The position numbers and the translations under genes are program-made. The notes under the pieces were generated by a model. That model saw only the letters and a list, made by a program, of their open reading frames with translations. It did not search any database and was not told the DNA's origin. 7,411 bases of DNA from an uncultured Collinsella sp. (GTDB lineage Bacteria; Actinomycetota; Coriobacteriia; Coriobacteriales; Coriobacteriaceae), in contig CAKUHM010000065.1 in assembly GCA_934655835.1 (NCBI GenBank), forward strand, positions 1 to 7,411, written 5' to 3'. How positions within the stretch are numbered: the stretch's first letter is position 1; each line of letters opens with the position of its first letter. Below, in pieces: positions 1 to 5,817 of this stretch.

Positions 1-915
1 AACGCCGTCAAGGAGCTCGTCCTGGGCATGCTGGTGCTTTCGAGCCGCGGCGTGGTGCAGTCGATGAACTGGGTACGCGACAACGCCGACGACCCCGAGA
101 TTCAGGTCGACGCCGAGAAGGCCAAGAAGGCCTTTGTGGGCCGCGAGCTCAAGGGCAAGCGCATCGGCGTCATCGGCCTGGGCAACGTGGGTTCCAAGGT
201 CGCCAACGCCTGCGTCGATCTGGGTATGGACGTCTACGGCTACGATCCGTTCATTTCCGTCGAACACGCTTGGGTGCTGAGCCGCGAGGTGCAGCGCGTG
301 GGCACGCTCGAGGACCTGTGCCGCGGCTGCGACTACCTCACCGTGCATGTGCCCAGCAAGGCAGACACCATCGGCATGATCAGCACCGAGCAGATCGACC
401 TGCTGGCCCCCAACGCCGTGCTGATCAACTACGCGCGCGAAACCATCATTGACGAGGACGCCGTCGACGCTGCCCTGCGCGAGGGCAAGCTCAGCTGGTT
501 TAGCTGCGACTTCGCCACGCCCAAGACCGTCAAGATGCCCAACACGTTTATCACCACGCACTCGGGCGCCGGCACCGGCGAGGCCGAGGCCAACTGCGCC
601 GACATGGCCATCAGCGAGCTCAAGGATTACCTGGAGAACGGCAACATCGCGCACAGCGTCAACTACCCCGCCTGCAGCATGGGCAAGGCGCGCGCCGCAA
701 GCCGCATCGCCTGCCTGCACGCCAACGTGCCCAACATGATCGGTCAGATCACGGCCATTCTGGCCAAGGACAACGCCAACGTGCAGCGCATGACCAACGA
801 GTCCGCCGGCGAGAACGCCTACACCATGTTCGACACCGACGAGCACCTGGACAGCAGCACCATCGAGGCGCTCAAGCAGATTCCGTCGATGTATCGCGTA
901 CGCGTGATCAAATAG
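1..915 (+). CDS. serA: D-3-phosphoglycerate dehydrogenase, C-terminal part (5' end outside window)
   Basis: Frame 1 is open from the first base to TAG at 913-915, so the start lies left of the window; the ATG at 28 is internal. The 304 visible residues match the NAD-dependent 2-hydroxyacid dehydrogenase family. A Rossmann GLGNVG dinucleotide motif is coded at about 175-192. The substrate/cofactor motif NYAR lies near 427-438, and the catalytic-His segment THSGAGTGEAE near 553-588. A C-terminal ACT-type domain (from SRIACLHANVPNMIG at about 703) fits the serine-sensing regulatory domain of SerA. The enzyme oxidises 3-phosphoglycerate to 3-phosphohydroxypyruvate in the cytoplasm, the entry step of serine synthesis. 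The catalytic Glu of E. coli-type SerA (in a TEP motif after DVF) is not obvious; this protein reads DFATPKTVKMP there. I recall similar DFPNP-type sequences in clostridial SerA, so this looks like a subtype rather than damage. A strong hairpin follows at once, so serA probably ends its transcript. Confidence 0.93.
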   Translation, partial: NAVKELVLGMLVLSSRGVVQSMNWVRDNADDPEIQVDAEKAKKAFVGRELKGKRIGVIGLGNVGSKVANACVDLGMDVYGYDPFISVEHAWVLSREVQRVGTLEDLCRGCDYLTVHVPSKADTIGMISTEQIDLLAPNAVLINYARETIIDEDAVDAALREGKLSWFSCDFATPKTVKMPNTFITTHSGAGTGEAEANCADMAISELKDYLENGNIAHSVNYPACSMGKARAASRIACLHANVPNMIGQITAILAKDNANVQRMTNESAGENAYTMFDTDEHLDSSTIEALKQIPSMYRVRVIK

Positions 916-954
916 CGCCGGCACCAAGCCCGCCAGGCGGCCATAAAGCCCATT

Positions 955-983
955 CGGCCCCCGTTTTCACAAAACGGGGGCCG
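955..983 (+). terminator. hairpin terminator after serA
   Basis: A perfect 13-bp stem (CGGCCCCCGTTTT, 955-967, with its complement at 971-983) closes a 3-nt CAC loop, 39 nt after the serA stop. The following bases (ATATTGTTGCTT) are only moderately T-rich. The AAAA/TTTT base of the stem beside the loop is unusual, but stem length and position support a Rho-independent terminator. Confidence 0.85.
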
Positions 984-1262
984 ATATTGTTGCTTCCAGG
1001 CGGCTTTAAAATGCTACCCAACACAAGTTTTTTCGGATAATCGACAGTGAGATCCAAACCGCTAAGCACAACCGCTTTGATGAGCAACTTTATCAGGGAT
1101 TTTAGTAGGTAAAAATCGATCTCTATGTACCAAATTTAAGTTGACTGTCGATTTTCCGAAACAACTTGTTCTGTATAACATTTCCAAAGCCACTCTAAGG
1201 CGAATCTAAAGCCTTTTCGCGACCAAAACTCTAGCACGCGCGACCGTTTTCCACCCGCGCGG
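984..1262. other. non-coding AT-rich intergenic stretch
   Basis: No open frame with a ribosome binding site is visible on either strand between the serA terminator and the stop of the minus-strand gene. A 9-base direct repeat CCAGGCGGC occurs just left of the stretch (near 933) and again near 997. The rest is the inverted-repeat element plus about 90 bases of unassigned sequence. No clear terminator for the minus-strand gene is visible; the only nearby candidate is a 5-bp GCGCG/CGCGC stem at 1238-1260, and it lies upstream in plus coordinates with a 13-base loop. Confidence 0.6.
1023..1169. repeat. 147-bp element bounded by a 26-bp near-perfect inverted repeat
   Basis: The left arm (1023-1048, beginning ACAAGTT and ending AATCGACAGT) is the reverse complement of the right arm (1144-1169, beginning ACTGTCGATT and ending AACTTGT) at 24 of 26 positions. 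The mismatches are 1038/1154 and 1030/1162. The 95 bp between the arms contain no open frame of note. They hold a second short complementary pair, GAGATC (1049-1054) and GATCTC (1118-1123), which could lengthen the stem on folding. The stretch is clearly AT-richer than neighbouring genes. It lies between the converging 3' ends of serA and the gene at 1263-2312, so it is unlikely to be a promoter for either. I see no convincing target-site duplication. It could be a small non-autonomous mobile repeat (MITE-like), a structured RNA, or a long-range stem protecting 3' ends. Confidence 0.7.
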
Positions 1263-2312
1263 CTACATTCCTGCCCAATCGATAAAAATCTCCTCACGAA
1301 GCCGCCGTTCGAGCTCCTGCTGTCGCGGCGTCTTGTCTTTCAGCGGCACATCGAGATAGGACATGATGAGCTCCATCACCACGCGGAAGGCATCGGAGTC
1401 GGCCAGCTGACCATAGGTCATCAGAACGACGGGATATCCCATCGCTTGCAGGGCCGTCGTTCGATCGGAGTCCGAGATCTTGGATTCTATAGATCCGTGA
1501 ATGGCTTTACCTTGACATTCAACCAGGCACTCTCGGCTGCCGTCCTTATTTGCCAGCAGGATATCGGCATAGCGCCTATCAAGCCCCGAAATCAGGCGGG
1601 CACTGCGCGTCATGCGGATCTCGACGTTATTGGTAAGGCGTAGCCCTTCGCCGCCGCGCAACCTCGAAAGGCCAAACAGCATCGAAGCCTGGACCTCGAG
1701 CGGCGATGCCACCACCCCTGTAATGCATTTCGCAGCACGCGTGAACGATTTTGCACCGCGGAGCCCCTGAATCTTACCGACGTACTCGGCAAGTTCAGAG
1801 AGCTCGATCAAGGGAGGTCGTTTCCACAAGTCCGTTGGGTTCCCCGAGACATCCTTTACGTTTTCCCAGCCCAACCGTGCGTCACCCCACTGGCCCCCAT
1901 ATGCCTGCACAAGTGCCGACTTTACCTGAGGCGCAATCTTGCACACGGCAAAGGTGCCGCACATCTCATACATGCACATGATCAGACGCTCGTTTGAGAC
2001 CGAGGAAGCCAGGGACAGCAGGGTAAAGAGTGGGGACGCGACATCGAGGCCAAACTCTGTCTGCCGCACGGAATCAAACGGCCTCTCCCCGTTCCAAACA
2101 TGCCTGACAATACGATCGCCCTTACGCCCGCAGCCGCCCTGCGCCAAAACGTGTAACGGGGTGCCCAAGAAATACGCGACGAGCGGATGCTCGCAAAGGC
2201 GCTCCCTGCGCGGATCGTCCGCAGAATCGGGCAGGTCCGGCATTATCGCCAAAACCTGTGGAGGTATCCGGTGATACCTAAAGGCTGATATGTCGCACAG
2301 CATGTCGTCCAT
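1263..2312 (-). CDS. uncharacterised protein with a Vsr/DUF559-like nuclease-fold C-terminus
   Basis: The product is 349 residues with no signal peptide or membrane segment. I do not recognise a named gene. The C-terminal third resembles Vsr/DUF559-type PD-(D/E)XK proteins. It has D250 in a strand (YADILL), E265 in VECQGK with K269, H272, then D281/D283 and R284 in SDSDRTTAL, followed by MGYPVVLMTY, like the 'GY.V' strand of that fold. The N-terminus has ISAFRYHRIPP (8-18) and two Ser-Pro segments, ASPLFTLLSLAS (92-103) and ASPLEVQASMLF (202-213). I recall a lineage-specific paralogous family in Eggerthella/Collinsella relatives with this arrangement, sometimes compared to AbiEi antitoxins; that link is tentative. 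The start at 2312 is the longest; an ATG also lies at 2303. Neither has a good ribosome binding site. No toxin partner or methylase is adjacent. It is transcribed alone, divergently from the peptidase gene. Function unknown; DNA binding or cleavage is a hypothesis. Confidence 0.75.
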   Translation of the reverse strand: MDDMLCDISAFRYHRIPPQVLAIMPDLPDSADDPRRERLCEHPLVAYFLGTPLHVLAQGGCGRKGDRIVRHVWNGERPFDSVRQTEFGLDVASPLFTLLSLASSVSNERLIMCMYEMCGTFAVCKIAPQVKSALVQAYGGQWGDARLGWENVKDVSGNPTDLWKRPPLIELSELAEYVGKIQGLRGAKSFTRAAKCITGVVASPLEVQASMLFGLSRLRGGEGLRLTNNVEIRMTRSARLISGLDRRYADILLANKDGSRECLVECQGKAIHGSIESKISDSDRTTALQAMGYPVVLMTYGQLADSDAFRVVMELIMSYLDVPLKDKTPRQQELERRLREEIFIDWAGM

Positions 2313-2315
2313 GAA

Positions 2316-2327
2316 GGGTACGTACCC
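2316..2327. promoter_or_regulatory. 12-bp perfect palindrome at the 5' edge of the minus-strand gene
   Basis: GGGTACGTACCC is fully self-complementary and lies 4-15 bases upstream of the ATG at 2312, where a ribosome binding site would be expected. It could be an operator for self-repression or simply a short hairpin in the leader. No binding protein is implied by the sequence alone. Confidence 0.35.
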
Positions 2328-2339
2328 ACCGCGCCGTTT

Positions 2340-2393
2340 GTAAACCCGCTCGGACGGTAAACGCGCTGGCTCGGCCTGCGAACGGTAAATGCT
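2340..2393. repeat. three GTAAA-type direct repeats in the divergent intergenic region
   Basis: GTAAACCCGCT (2340-2350) and GTAAACGCGCT (2357-2367) match at 10 of 11 bases and start 17 bp apart. A weaker third copy, GTAAATGCT, starts at 2385, 28 bp after the second. The copies sit between the two divergent starts, upstream of the likely peptidase promoter, which is where a regulator of either gene would bind. The set is short and may be chance. Confidence 0.35.
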
Positions 2394-2426
2394 GCTGCGC
2401 GCGCATCGCGAATCTCTCAGGAGGCT

Positions 2427-2432
2427 TACAAT
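2427..2432 (+). promoter_or_regulatory. possible -10 box for the peptidase gene
   Basis: TACAAT differs from the TATAAT consensus at one base. It would place a start of transcription near 2439, leaving a leader of about 28 bases that still includes the ribosome binding site at 2455-2460. No good -35 hexamer is present 16-18 bp upstream, so an activator would be needed or the call is wrong. Confidence 0.3.
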
Positions 2433-2466
2433 CGGTTTGGAAAGCAGACTGATTGTGAGGTTGCAT

Positions 2467-3687
2467 ATGGTTGATGAGGACTTTGCCTGGCGGCTTGCTC
2501 AGGAGCTTGTGCGGATCGACAGCTCAGACCCGGGCGCGTATGAGGATGAAATTGAGCGGTATATCAAAGCGCTGGTTGAGGCTCAGCTGGAGCGGTTGAG
2601 TCATCCGGTGCTCCATGCCGCGCAGGTTGAGGAAATCGAGGTGCTGCCCGGGCGCCGCAACCTTAAAGTCACCGTGCCGGGCCAAAGCGACGAGCCGCGG
2701 CTGGTCTATATCTGCCACATGGATACCGTCACCTTGGGCGATGGCTGGGACGCAGACATCGCACCGCTTGGGGCGGTTGTGCGCGACGATAAACTCTATG
2801 GCCGCGGTGCCTGCGATATGAAGGGTGGCCTGGCCTGTGCCATTGTCGCACTGGTCCATACGCTCGAACGCGTGGCAGAACGCGGCGAGCTGCCTCGACG
2901 CGGTTTTTCGCTCATCTGCTCGGTCGACGAGGAAGACTTCATGCGCGGCTCAGAGGCCGCGATCGATGCTGGCTGGGTCGGCTCGCGCGAATGGGTGCTG
3001 GACACCGAACCCACCGACGGGCAGATTCAGGTGGCACACAAGGGGCGCACGTGGTTCGAGATCGAGATGGCCGGCGTGACGGCCCACGCGAGCCAGCCAT
3101 GGAAGGGCGCGGATGCCGTCGCTGCCATGGCCGAGGTCGTGTGCGCGCTTCGTCACGCGTTCGCGGAGCTGCCCGCGCATGATGAGCTGGGGCCTTCGAC
3201 TATCACGTTTGGCCAGATCGAGGGCGGGTATCGCCCCTACGTGGTACCCGACCACGCAAAGGTCTGGGTCGACATGCGCCTAACGCCGCCGACCGACACG
3301 GCCGCCGCGACTCGCATGGTCGAGCAGGCCATTACCGCAGCGGAGGCGGCGGTTCCGGGTTGCTACGGCAGCTACACCGTGACGGGCGACCGCCCCGCCA
3401 TCGAGCGCGACCCGGGCTCTCCCCTTCTGGCAGCGCTCCAGCGCGCGGCAGATGACGTGACGGACGCGGACACGACCGTCGGCTTCTTTACCGGCTACAC
3501 CGACACCGCCGTCATCGCAGGCAAGACGGGCAACCGCAACTGCATGAGCTACGGCCCCGGCTCGTTGGCGCTCGCACACAAGCCCGACGAGTATGTGTCC
3601 CATGCCGATATCGTTCGCTGCCAAAACGTGCTCATCGCGCTTGCCGATAACACGCTCTGGGACGCAAGCGGCCAAGTTGGGGCATAA
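2467..3687 (+). CDS. M20-family zinc metallopeptidase (ArgE/DapE/CPG2-like)
   Basis: The 406-residue product is a cytoplasmic M20 amidohydrolase that would remove an acyl or amino-acid group from a small peptide or acylated amino acid. Metal-site motifs appear in order: H84 and D86 in YICHMDTV, bridging D117 in YGRGACDMKGG, catalytic/ligand pair E155-E156 in SVDEED, D179-T-E181-P, and the last histidine H371 in LALAHKPDEY. The dimerisation (lid) domain spans roughly 186-305, starting AHKGRTWFEIEMAGVTAHAS. All key residues are present, and the length is normal for the family. I chose the ATG at 2467 because GTGAGG at 2455-2460 precedes it by 6 bases and family similarity begins just after it. 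An in-frame ATG at 2389 would add 26 Arg-rich, unconserved residues. The gene is followed after 39 bases by the DUF1015-like gene, so the two are probably cotranscribed. Substrate cannot be told: DapE, ArgE and dipeptidase relatives share these motifs. Confidence 0.92.
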   Translation: MVDEDFAWRLAQELVRIDSSDPGAYEDEIERYIKALVEAQLERLSHPVLHAAQVEEIEVLPGRRNLKVTVPGQSDEPRLVYICHMDTVTLGDGWDADIAPLGAVVRDDKLYGRGACDMKGGLACAIVALVHTLERVAERGELPRRGFSLICSVDEEDFMRGSEAAIDAGWVGSREWVLDTEPTDGQIQVAHKGRTWFEIEMAGVTAHASQPWKGADAVAAMAEVVCALRHAFAELPAHDELGPSTITFGQIEGGYRPYVVPDHAKVWVDMRLTPPTDTAAATRMVEQAITAAEAAVPGCYGSYTVTGDRPAIERDPGSPLLAALQRAADDVTDADTTVGFFTGYTDTAVIAGKTGNRNCMSYGPGSLALAHKPDEYVSHADIVRCQNVLIALADNTLWDASGQVGA

Positions 3688-3726
3688 TAAGCCGCGAACA
3701 AACCGACTCGCGCGTTAGGACCGCCC

Positions 3727-4410
3727 ATGAAAGCACTTCCGTTTCCCTGCATCCGCCCAGCTCAGGACCGCGTGCTCGAAGCGCTGCCGCAGATGGGCGG
3801 TATCCTGAGCGGCAACGACACCCTGCGCGGCGCCATTGCCGATGGGCTCATGCTCAAGGATCCAGGCGCGGCGTATTACGTGTACGAATGCTCGGGCGAG
3901 CCGGGTCGCGCGACGGGTGTCGTGGCGATTTGCCCGACGAGTGTACTTGCGGGCGGCAAGGGCGATGCCAGCGCTGACGTGGCCGCCGCTGCGCACGCAA
4001 TCGCCGAACTCAAAGTTCAGCCTCGTCCCGTGTCGCTCGCTTACGAGGCCTCGCCCGTCATGGATATCATCCTGGGCGCCGCCAAAGAAGGTGCGTCGCT
4101 CTACGCCGTCACCGACCCCGCCGGCATTACGCACCGTGTGTGGGAGGTCAAGCGCGAGGACGCCGTTGCCGCCATCCGAGCCATGCTCGACCAGGCACCG
4201 GAGCCGACGCCGGCAGACGACCCCGCCTACACTGCCGCGCTGGCAGGGGCGGCGAAGCTCCTAGCAGACGACGCCCGCACAGCCGGCACCTACACGGGCA
4301 AAGAGCCGTTCAACTTTACCGTTGCCGCGCTATTCCCCGCCGCACAGGTCGCCGGCGGCGCACCGCAGGTTCCGACGGGTTTGTTCACCCACCAGATCGC
4401 ACGGTTCTAA
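3727..4410 (+). CDS. shortened, degenerate DUF1015-family protein
   Basis: The 227-residue cytoplasmic protein follows the DUF1015 (PF06245) pattern but is about half the usual length of roughly 400. Recognisable segments are ALPFPCIRP (3-11, the family's opening 'PF.gIRP'), YYVYEC (50-55), GVVAI (64-68), PVSLAYE (101-107), HRVWEV (136-141) and FNFTVAALFPAAQV (195-208, the family's 'fLavlFp'). Where full family members have the invariant ADGHHR motif, this one reads PTPADDPAYTAALA (160-173), and the upstream HE motif is also absent. It probably lacks the family's presumed activity. The AGGA at 3717-3720, six bases before the ATG, supports the start. It lies 39 bases after the peptidase gene and about 2.8 kb from serA; I recall DUF1015 genes often adjoining serA and serC. 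Function is unknown: a remnant, a regulatory relative or a diverged enzyme are all possible. Confidence 0.72.
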   Translation: MKALPFPCIRPAQDRVLEALPQMGGILSGNDTLRGAIADGLMLKDPGAAYYVYECSGEPGRATGVVAICPTSVLAGGKGDASADVAAAAHAIAELKVQPRPVSLAYEASPVMDIILGAAKEGASLYAVTDPAGITHRVWEVKREDAVAAIRAMLDQAPEPTPADDPAYTAALAGAAKLLADDARTAGTYTGKEPFNFTVAALFPAAQVAGGAPQVPTGLFTHQIARF

Positions 4411-4454
4411 TAGAACGTAAACGCCCAGTACAAAGACTCGGCAGCTCAACAAAC

Positions 4455-4492
4455 AAGGGGCGGGGATACATGCGCATGCATCCCCGCCCCTT
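4455..4492. terminator. bidirectional hairpin terminator between convergent operons
   Basis: A perfect 13-bp stem pairs AAGGGGCGGGGAT (4455-4467) with ATCCCCGCCCCTT (4480-4492) around a 12-base loop that contains CATGCGCATG. It sits 44 bases after the DUF1015-like stop and 45 bases past the stop of the minus-strand phosphatase gene. Read leftwards, the stem is followed by TGTTTGTT, a better U-tract than the TTTCACA on the plus strand, so it should serve the minus-strand transcript best. Confidence 0.85.
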
Positions 4493-4537
4493 TCACATCG
4501 AGCAATGATGTCGGCGATCCGCGTCGCCACGCCCAAA

Positions 4538-5173
4538 CTACCCGCGCTGCGGGCCGGCTGCCGCCACGAGTGGCTCAAGTCCCAGCTCGCGCGCGTAGTC
4601 TTCCTGCGTAAAGATCTCAACCAGTTCAAACGTATCGGTCGTATCGTCAAACACGAAATGCAGCACCGAGCAGTTGCCCGGCACGCGCTCGCGCTCGTCG
4701 GCCGCCGCACCCTTCACGTGGTCCATGAACTCCTTAATGGCCGATCCATGGCTCACCGCAAGCACGCAGGTGTGATCAGGCTTCTGCATAAGCTCGGTCA
4801 GCGTCGCCGCCATGCGCTTACGCACCTGCATCTGGCCCTCGCCGCCAAACTGGCGATAGAAATCGCGCCACGGGCGCTCGGGCATCAACATCACGCGCTC
4901 GGCTTCAAAATCGCCAAAGAACCACTCGCGCAGGCCGTCAAGGCGCTCGTAGGCAAGGCCCGGCCACAGGTTGGCGATAGTCTGCTCGGTGCGATGCAGC
5001 GTCGAGGTGTAGGCGTGGTCGGGCTCAATGCCGCGCGCACGCAAAAACATGCCGGCGCGCGCCGCCTGGTCGCAACCCAGCTGCGTGAGCGGCGAGTCGC
5101 TCCAGCCCTGAATAATGCGCTTGAGGTTAAATATCGTCTGCCCATGACGGACCAGATACAGGTCTTTATTCAT
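4538..5173 (-). CDS. histidine phosphatase (phosphoglycerate mutase superfamily), copy A
   Basis: The product has 211 residues with the full active site of the histidine phosphatase superfamily. It has R9-H10-G11 (phosphohistidine), R61 in TSTLHRTEQT, proton donor E83 in LREWFFGDFE, and H142 in AVSHGSA. The QGWSDSPLT segment (22-30) is the usual cofactor-independent mutase/phosphatase pattern. It would hydrolyse a small phosphorylated metabolite in the cytoplasm; the substrate is not predictable. It is about 47% identical by hand alignment over roughly 150 residues to the product of the gene just upstream (5734-5192), so the two arose by tandem duplication. It has 30-odd extra C-terminal residues (RERVPGNC..., FTQEDYARELGLE) absent in that copy. 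The ATG at 5173 has AAAGGA on the minus strand (5185-5180) six bases upstream. Only 18 bases separate it from the preceding stop, indicating one transcript, ended by the hairpin at 4455-4492. Confidence 0.92.
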   Translation of the reverse strand: MNKDLYLVRHGQTIFNLKRIIQGWSDSPLTQLGCDQAARAGMFLRARGIEPDHAYTSTLHRTEQTIANLWPGLAYERLDGLREWFFGDFEAERVMLMPERPWRDFYRQFGGEGQMQVRKRMAATLTELMQKPDHTCVLAVSHGSAIKEFMDHVKGAAADERERVPGNCSVLHFVFDDTTDTFELVEIFTQEDYARELGLEPLVAAAGPQRG

Positions 5174-5191
5174 AGGGGGTCCTTTCGTTCG

Positions 5192-5734
5192 TTACCAATC
5201 AAGGAGCGAAAACGCCCCATCGCAATAGCCAAAATGGAGCACGGCACCGTTGTCGGGTTGTTCTCCCCCGCCGGCCACATACTCAAGAAACTCCTGGCAG
5301 GAAGAGCCGTGGGAGACTGCCAACACGCAGTTGTGCTGCGGCCGGGCCATAATACGGGACAGCGCCGCGACCATACGCGACTGGAGCTGCACTTCCGACT
5401 CGCCGCCAAACGCGACCGGATAATCGCCCCAGGGCTGCGGCGGCATATCGCGATTTGATGTACCCTCCAGCGAGCCCAAATGCCACTCGCGCAGGTCATC
5501 GACCAGCTCTATGGAACGACCCTCGCCAATGATTAGCTCAGCCGTACGCCGCGCCCGGCCCAACGGGGAGGAATACACATGGTCAAAGGTCACGCCACGC
5601 GCTTCAAACGCCGTACGCACCGCCAGCGCCTGCTCGCGCCCGCGCGCCGTAAGCGGCGAATCGTGCCAGCCCTGCAAAATGTTCTGCACATTGAGCTCAG
5701 TCTGCCCATGCCGCACCAAATACAGATCGGCCAC
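5192..5734 (-). CDS. histidine phosphatase (phosphoglycerate mutase superfamily), copy B
   Basis: The product has 180 residues, typical of a minimal GpmB/CobC-like phosphatase. Active-site residues visible are R8-H9-G10, R60 and R62 in SSPLGRARRTAE, E83 in LREWHLGSLEG, and H142 in AVSHGSS. Unlike copy A it keeps the family's usual LEG after the donor glutamate (copy A has FEAER). Both copies share an uncommon middle block, PW-D-(7-8)-FGGE, and CVLAVSHGS. It ends cleanly after LLDW with TAA, so it is a shorter form rather than a truncation of copy A. The start is GTG at 5734; an ATG overlaps it in another frame at 5736. The minus-strand run GAGGGGAGGG (5747-5738) provides a strong ribosome binding site. 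It lies between the nitroreductase gene (83 bases upstream) and copy A (18 bases downstream). The substrate is unknown. Confidence 0.91.
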   Translation of the reverse strand: MADLYLVRHGQTELNVQNILQGWHDSPLTARGREQALAVRTAFEARGVTFDHVYSSPLGRARRTAELIIGEGRSIELVDDLREWHLGSLEGTSNRDMPPQPWGDYPVAFGGESEVQLQSRMVAALSRIMARPQHNCVLAVSHGSSCQEFLEYVAGGGEQPDNGAVLHFGYCDGAFSLLDW

Positions 5735-5748
5735 ATGCCCTCCCCTCG

Positions 5749-5780
5749 CACCACCGCAAAGGAGACAGACGCCTTTGTGG
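5749..5780 (-). promoter_or_regulatory. leader hairpin before the phosphatase pair
   Basis: On the minus strand CACCACAAAGG (5780-5770) can pair with CCTTTGCGGTGGTG (5762-5749), giving 11 base pairs with a 3-base bulge and a short loop. It sits just before the ribosome binding site of copy B. It is not followed by a U-tract in the minus direction, so it is not a convincing terminator for the nitroreductase gene. It may be a leader structure or transcript-stability element. Confidence 0.4.
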
Positions 5781-5782
5781 TG

Positions 5783-5788
5783 ATTTTA
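5783..5788 (-). promoter_or_regulatory. possible -10 box for the phosphatase pair
   Basis: TAAAAT on the minus strand (one mismatch to TATAAT) lies about 50 bases before the GTG start of copy B, just upstream of the leader hairpin. No convincing -35 is present at normal spacing. If real, the phosphatase pair has its own promoter in addition to readthrough from the nitroreductase gene. Confidence 0.3.
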
Positions 5789-5817
5789 CCGCCGGATTGC
5801 ACCGCAACGACGCGCAA

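Noticed and set aside
1023..1169. Reading the inverted repeat as ends of a complete insertion sequence
   Set aside because: The 95-base interior has no room for a transposase and no target-site duplication is evident, so only a non-autonomous element or RNA remains possible.
1939..2274. Plus-strand open frame antisense to the nuclease-like gene
   Set aside because: Composition is that of a shadow frame and no conserved motif is visible, whereas the minus-strand frame runs 349 codons with family-like segments.
3280..3675. Minus-strand open frame of 131 codons within the peptidase gene
   Set aside because: The plus-strand peptidase is well supported by metal-site motifs; the antisense frame is a Val/Arg/Gly-rich shadow.
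3715..4134. Minus-strand open frame of 139 codons over the DUF1015-like gene
   Set aside because: No ribosome binding site, no known domain, and it overlaps a plus-strand gene with a good start and operon position.
4505..5458. 317-codon open frame on the plus strand, antisense to both phosphatase genes
   Set aside because: It covers the opposite strand of two clearly conserved genes, its sequence is rich in Arg, His and Ala as expected of a GC-rich shadow frame, and it has no recognisable domain or ribosome binding site.
5749..5780. Terminator for the nitroreductase gene
   Set aside because: In the minus direction the hairpin is followed by GCGAGGGGAGGG, not a U-tract; the T-run lies on the other side and there is no plus-strand gene for it to end.
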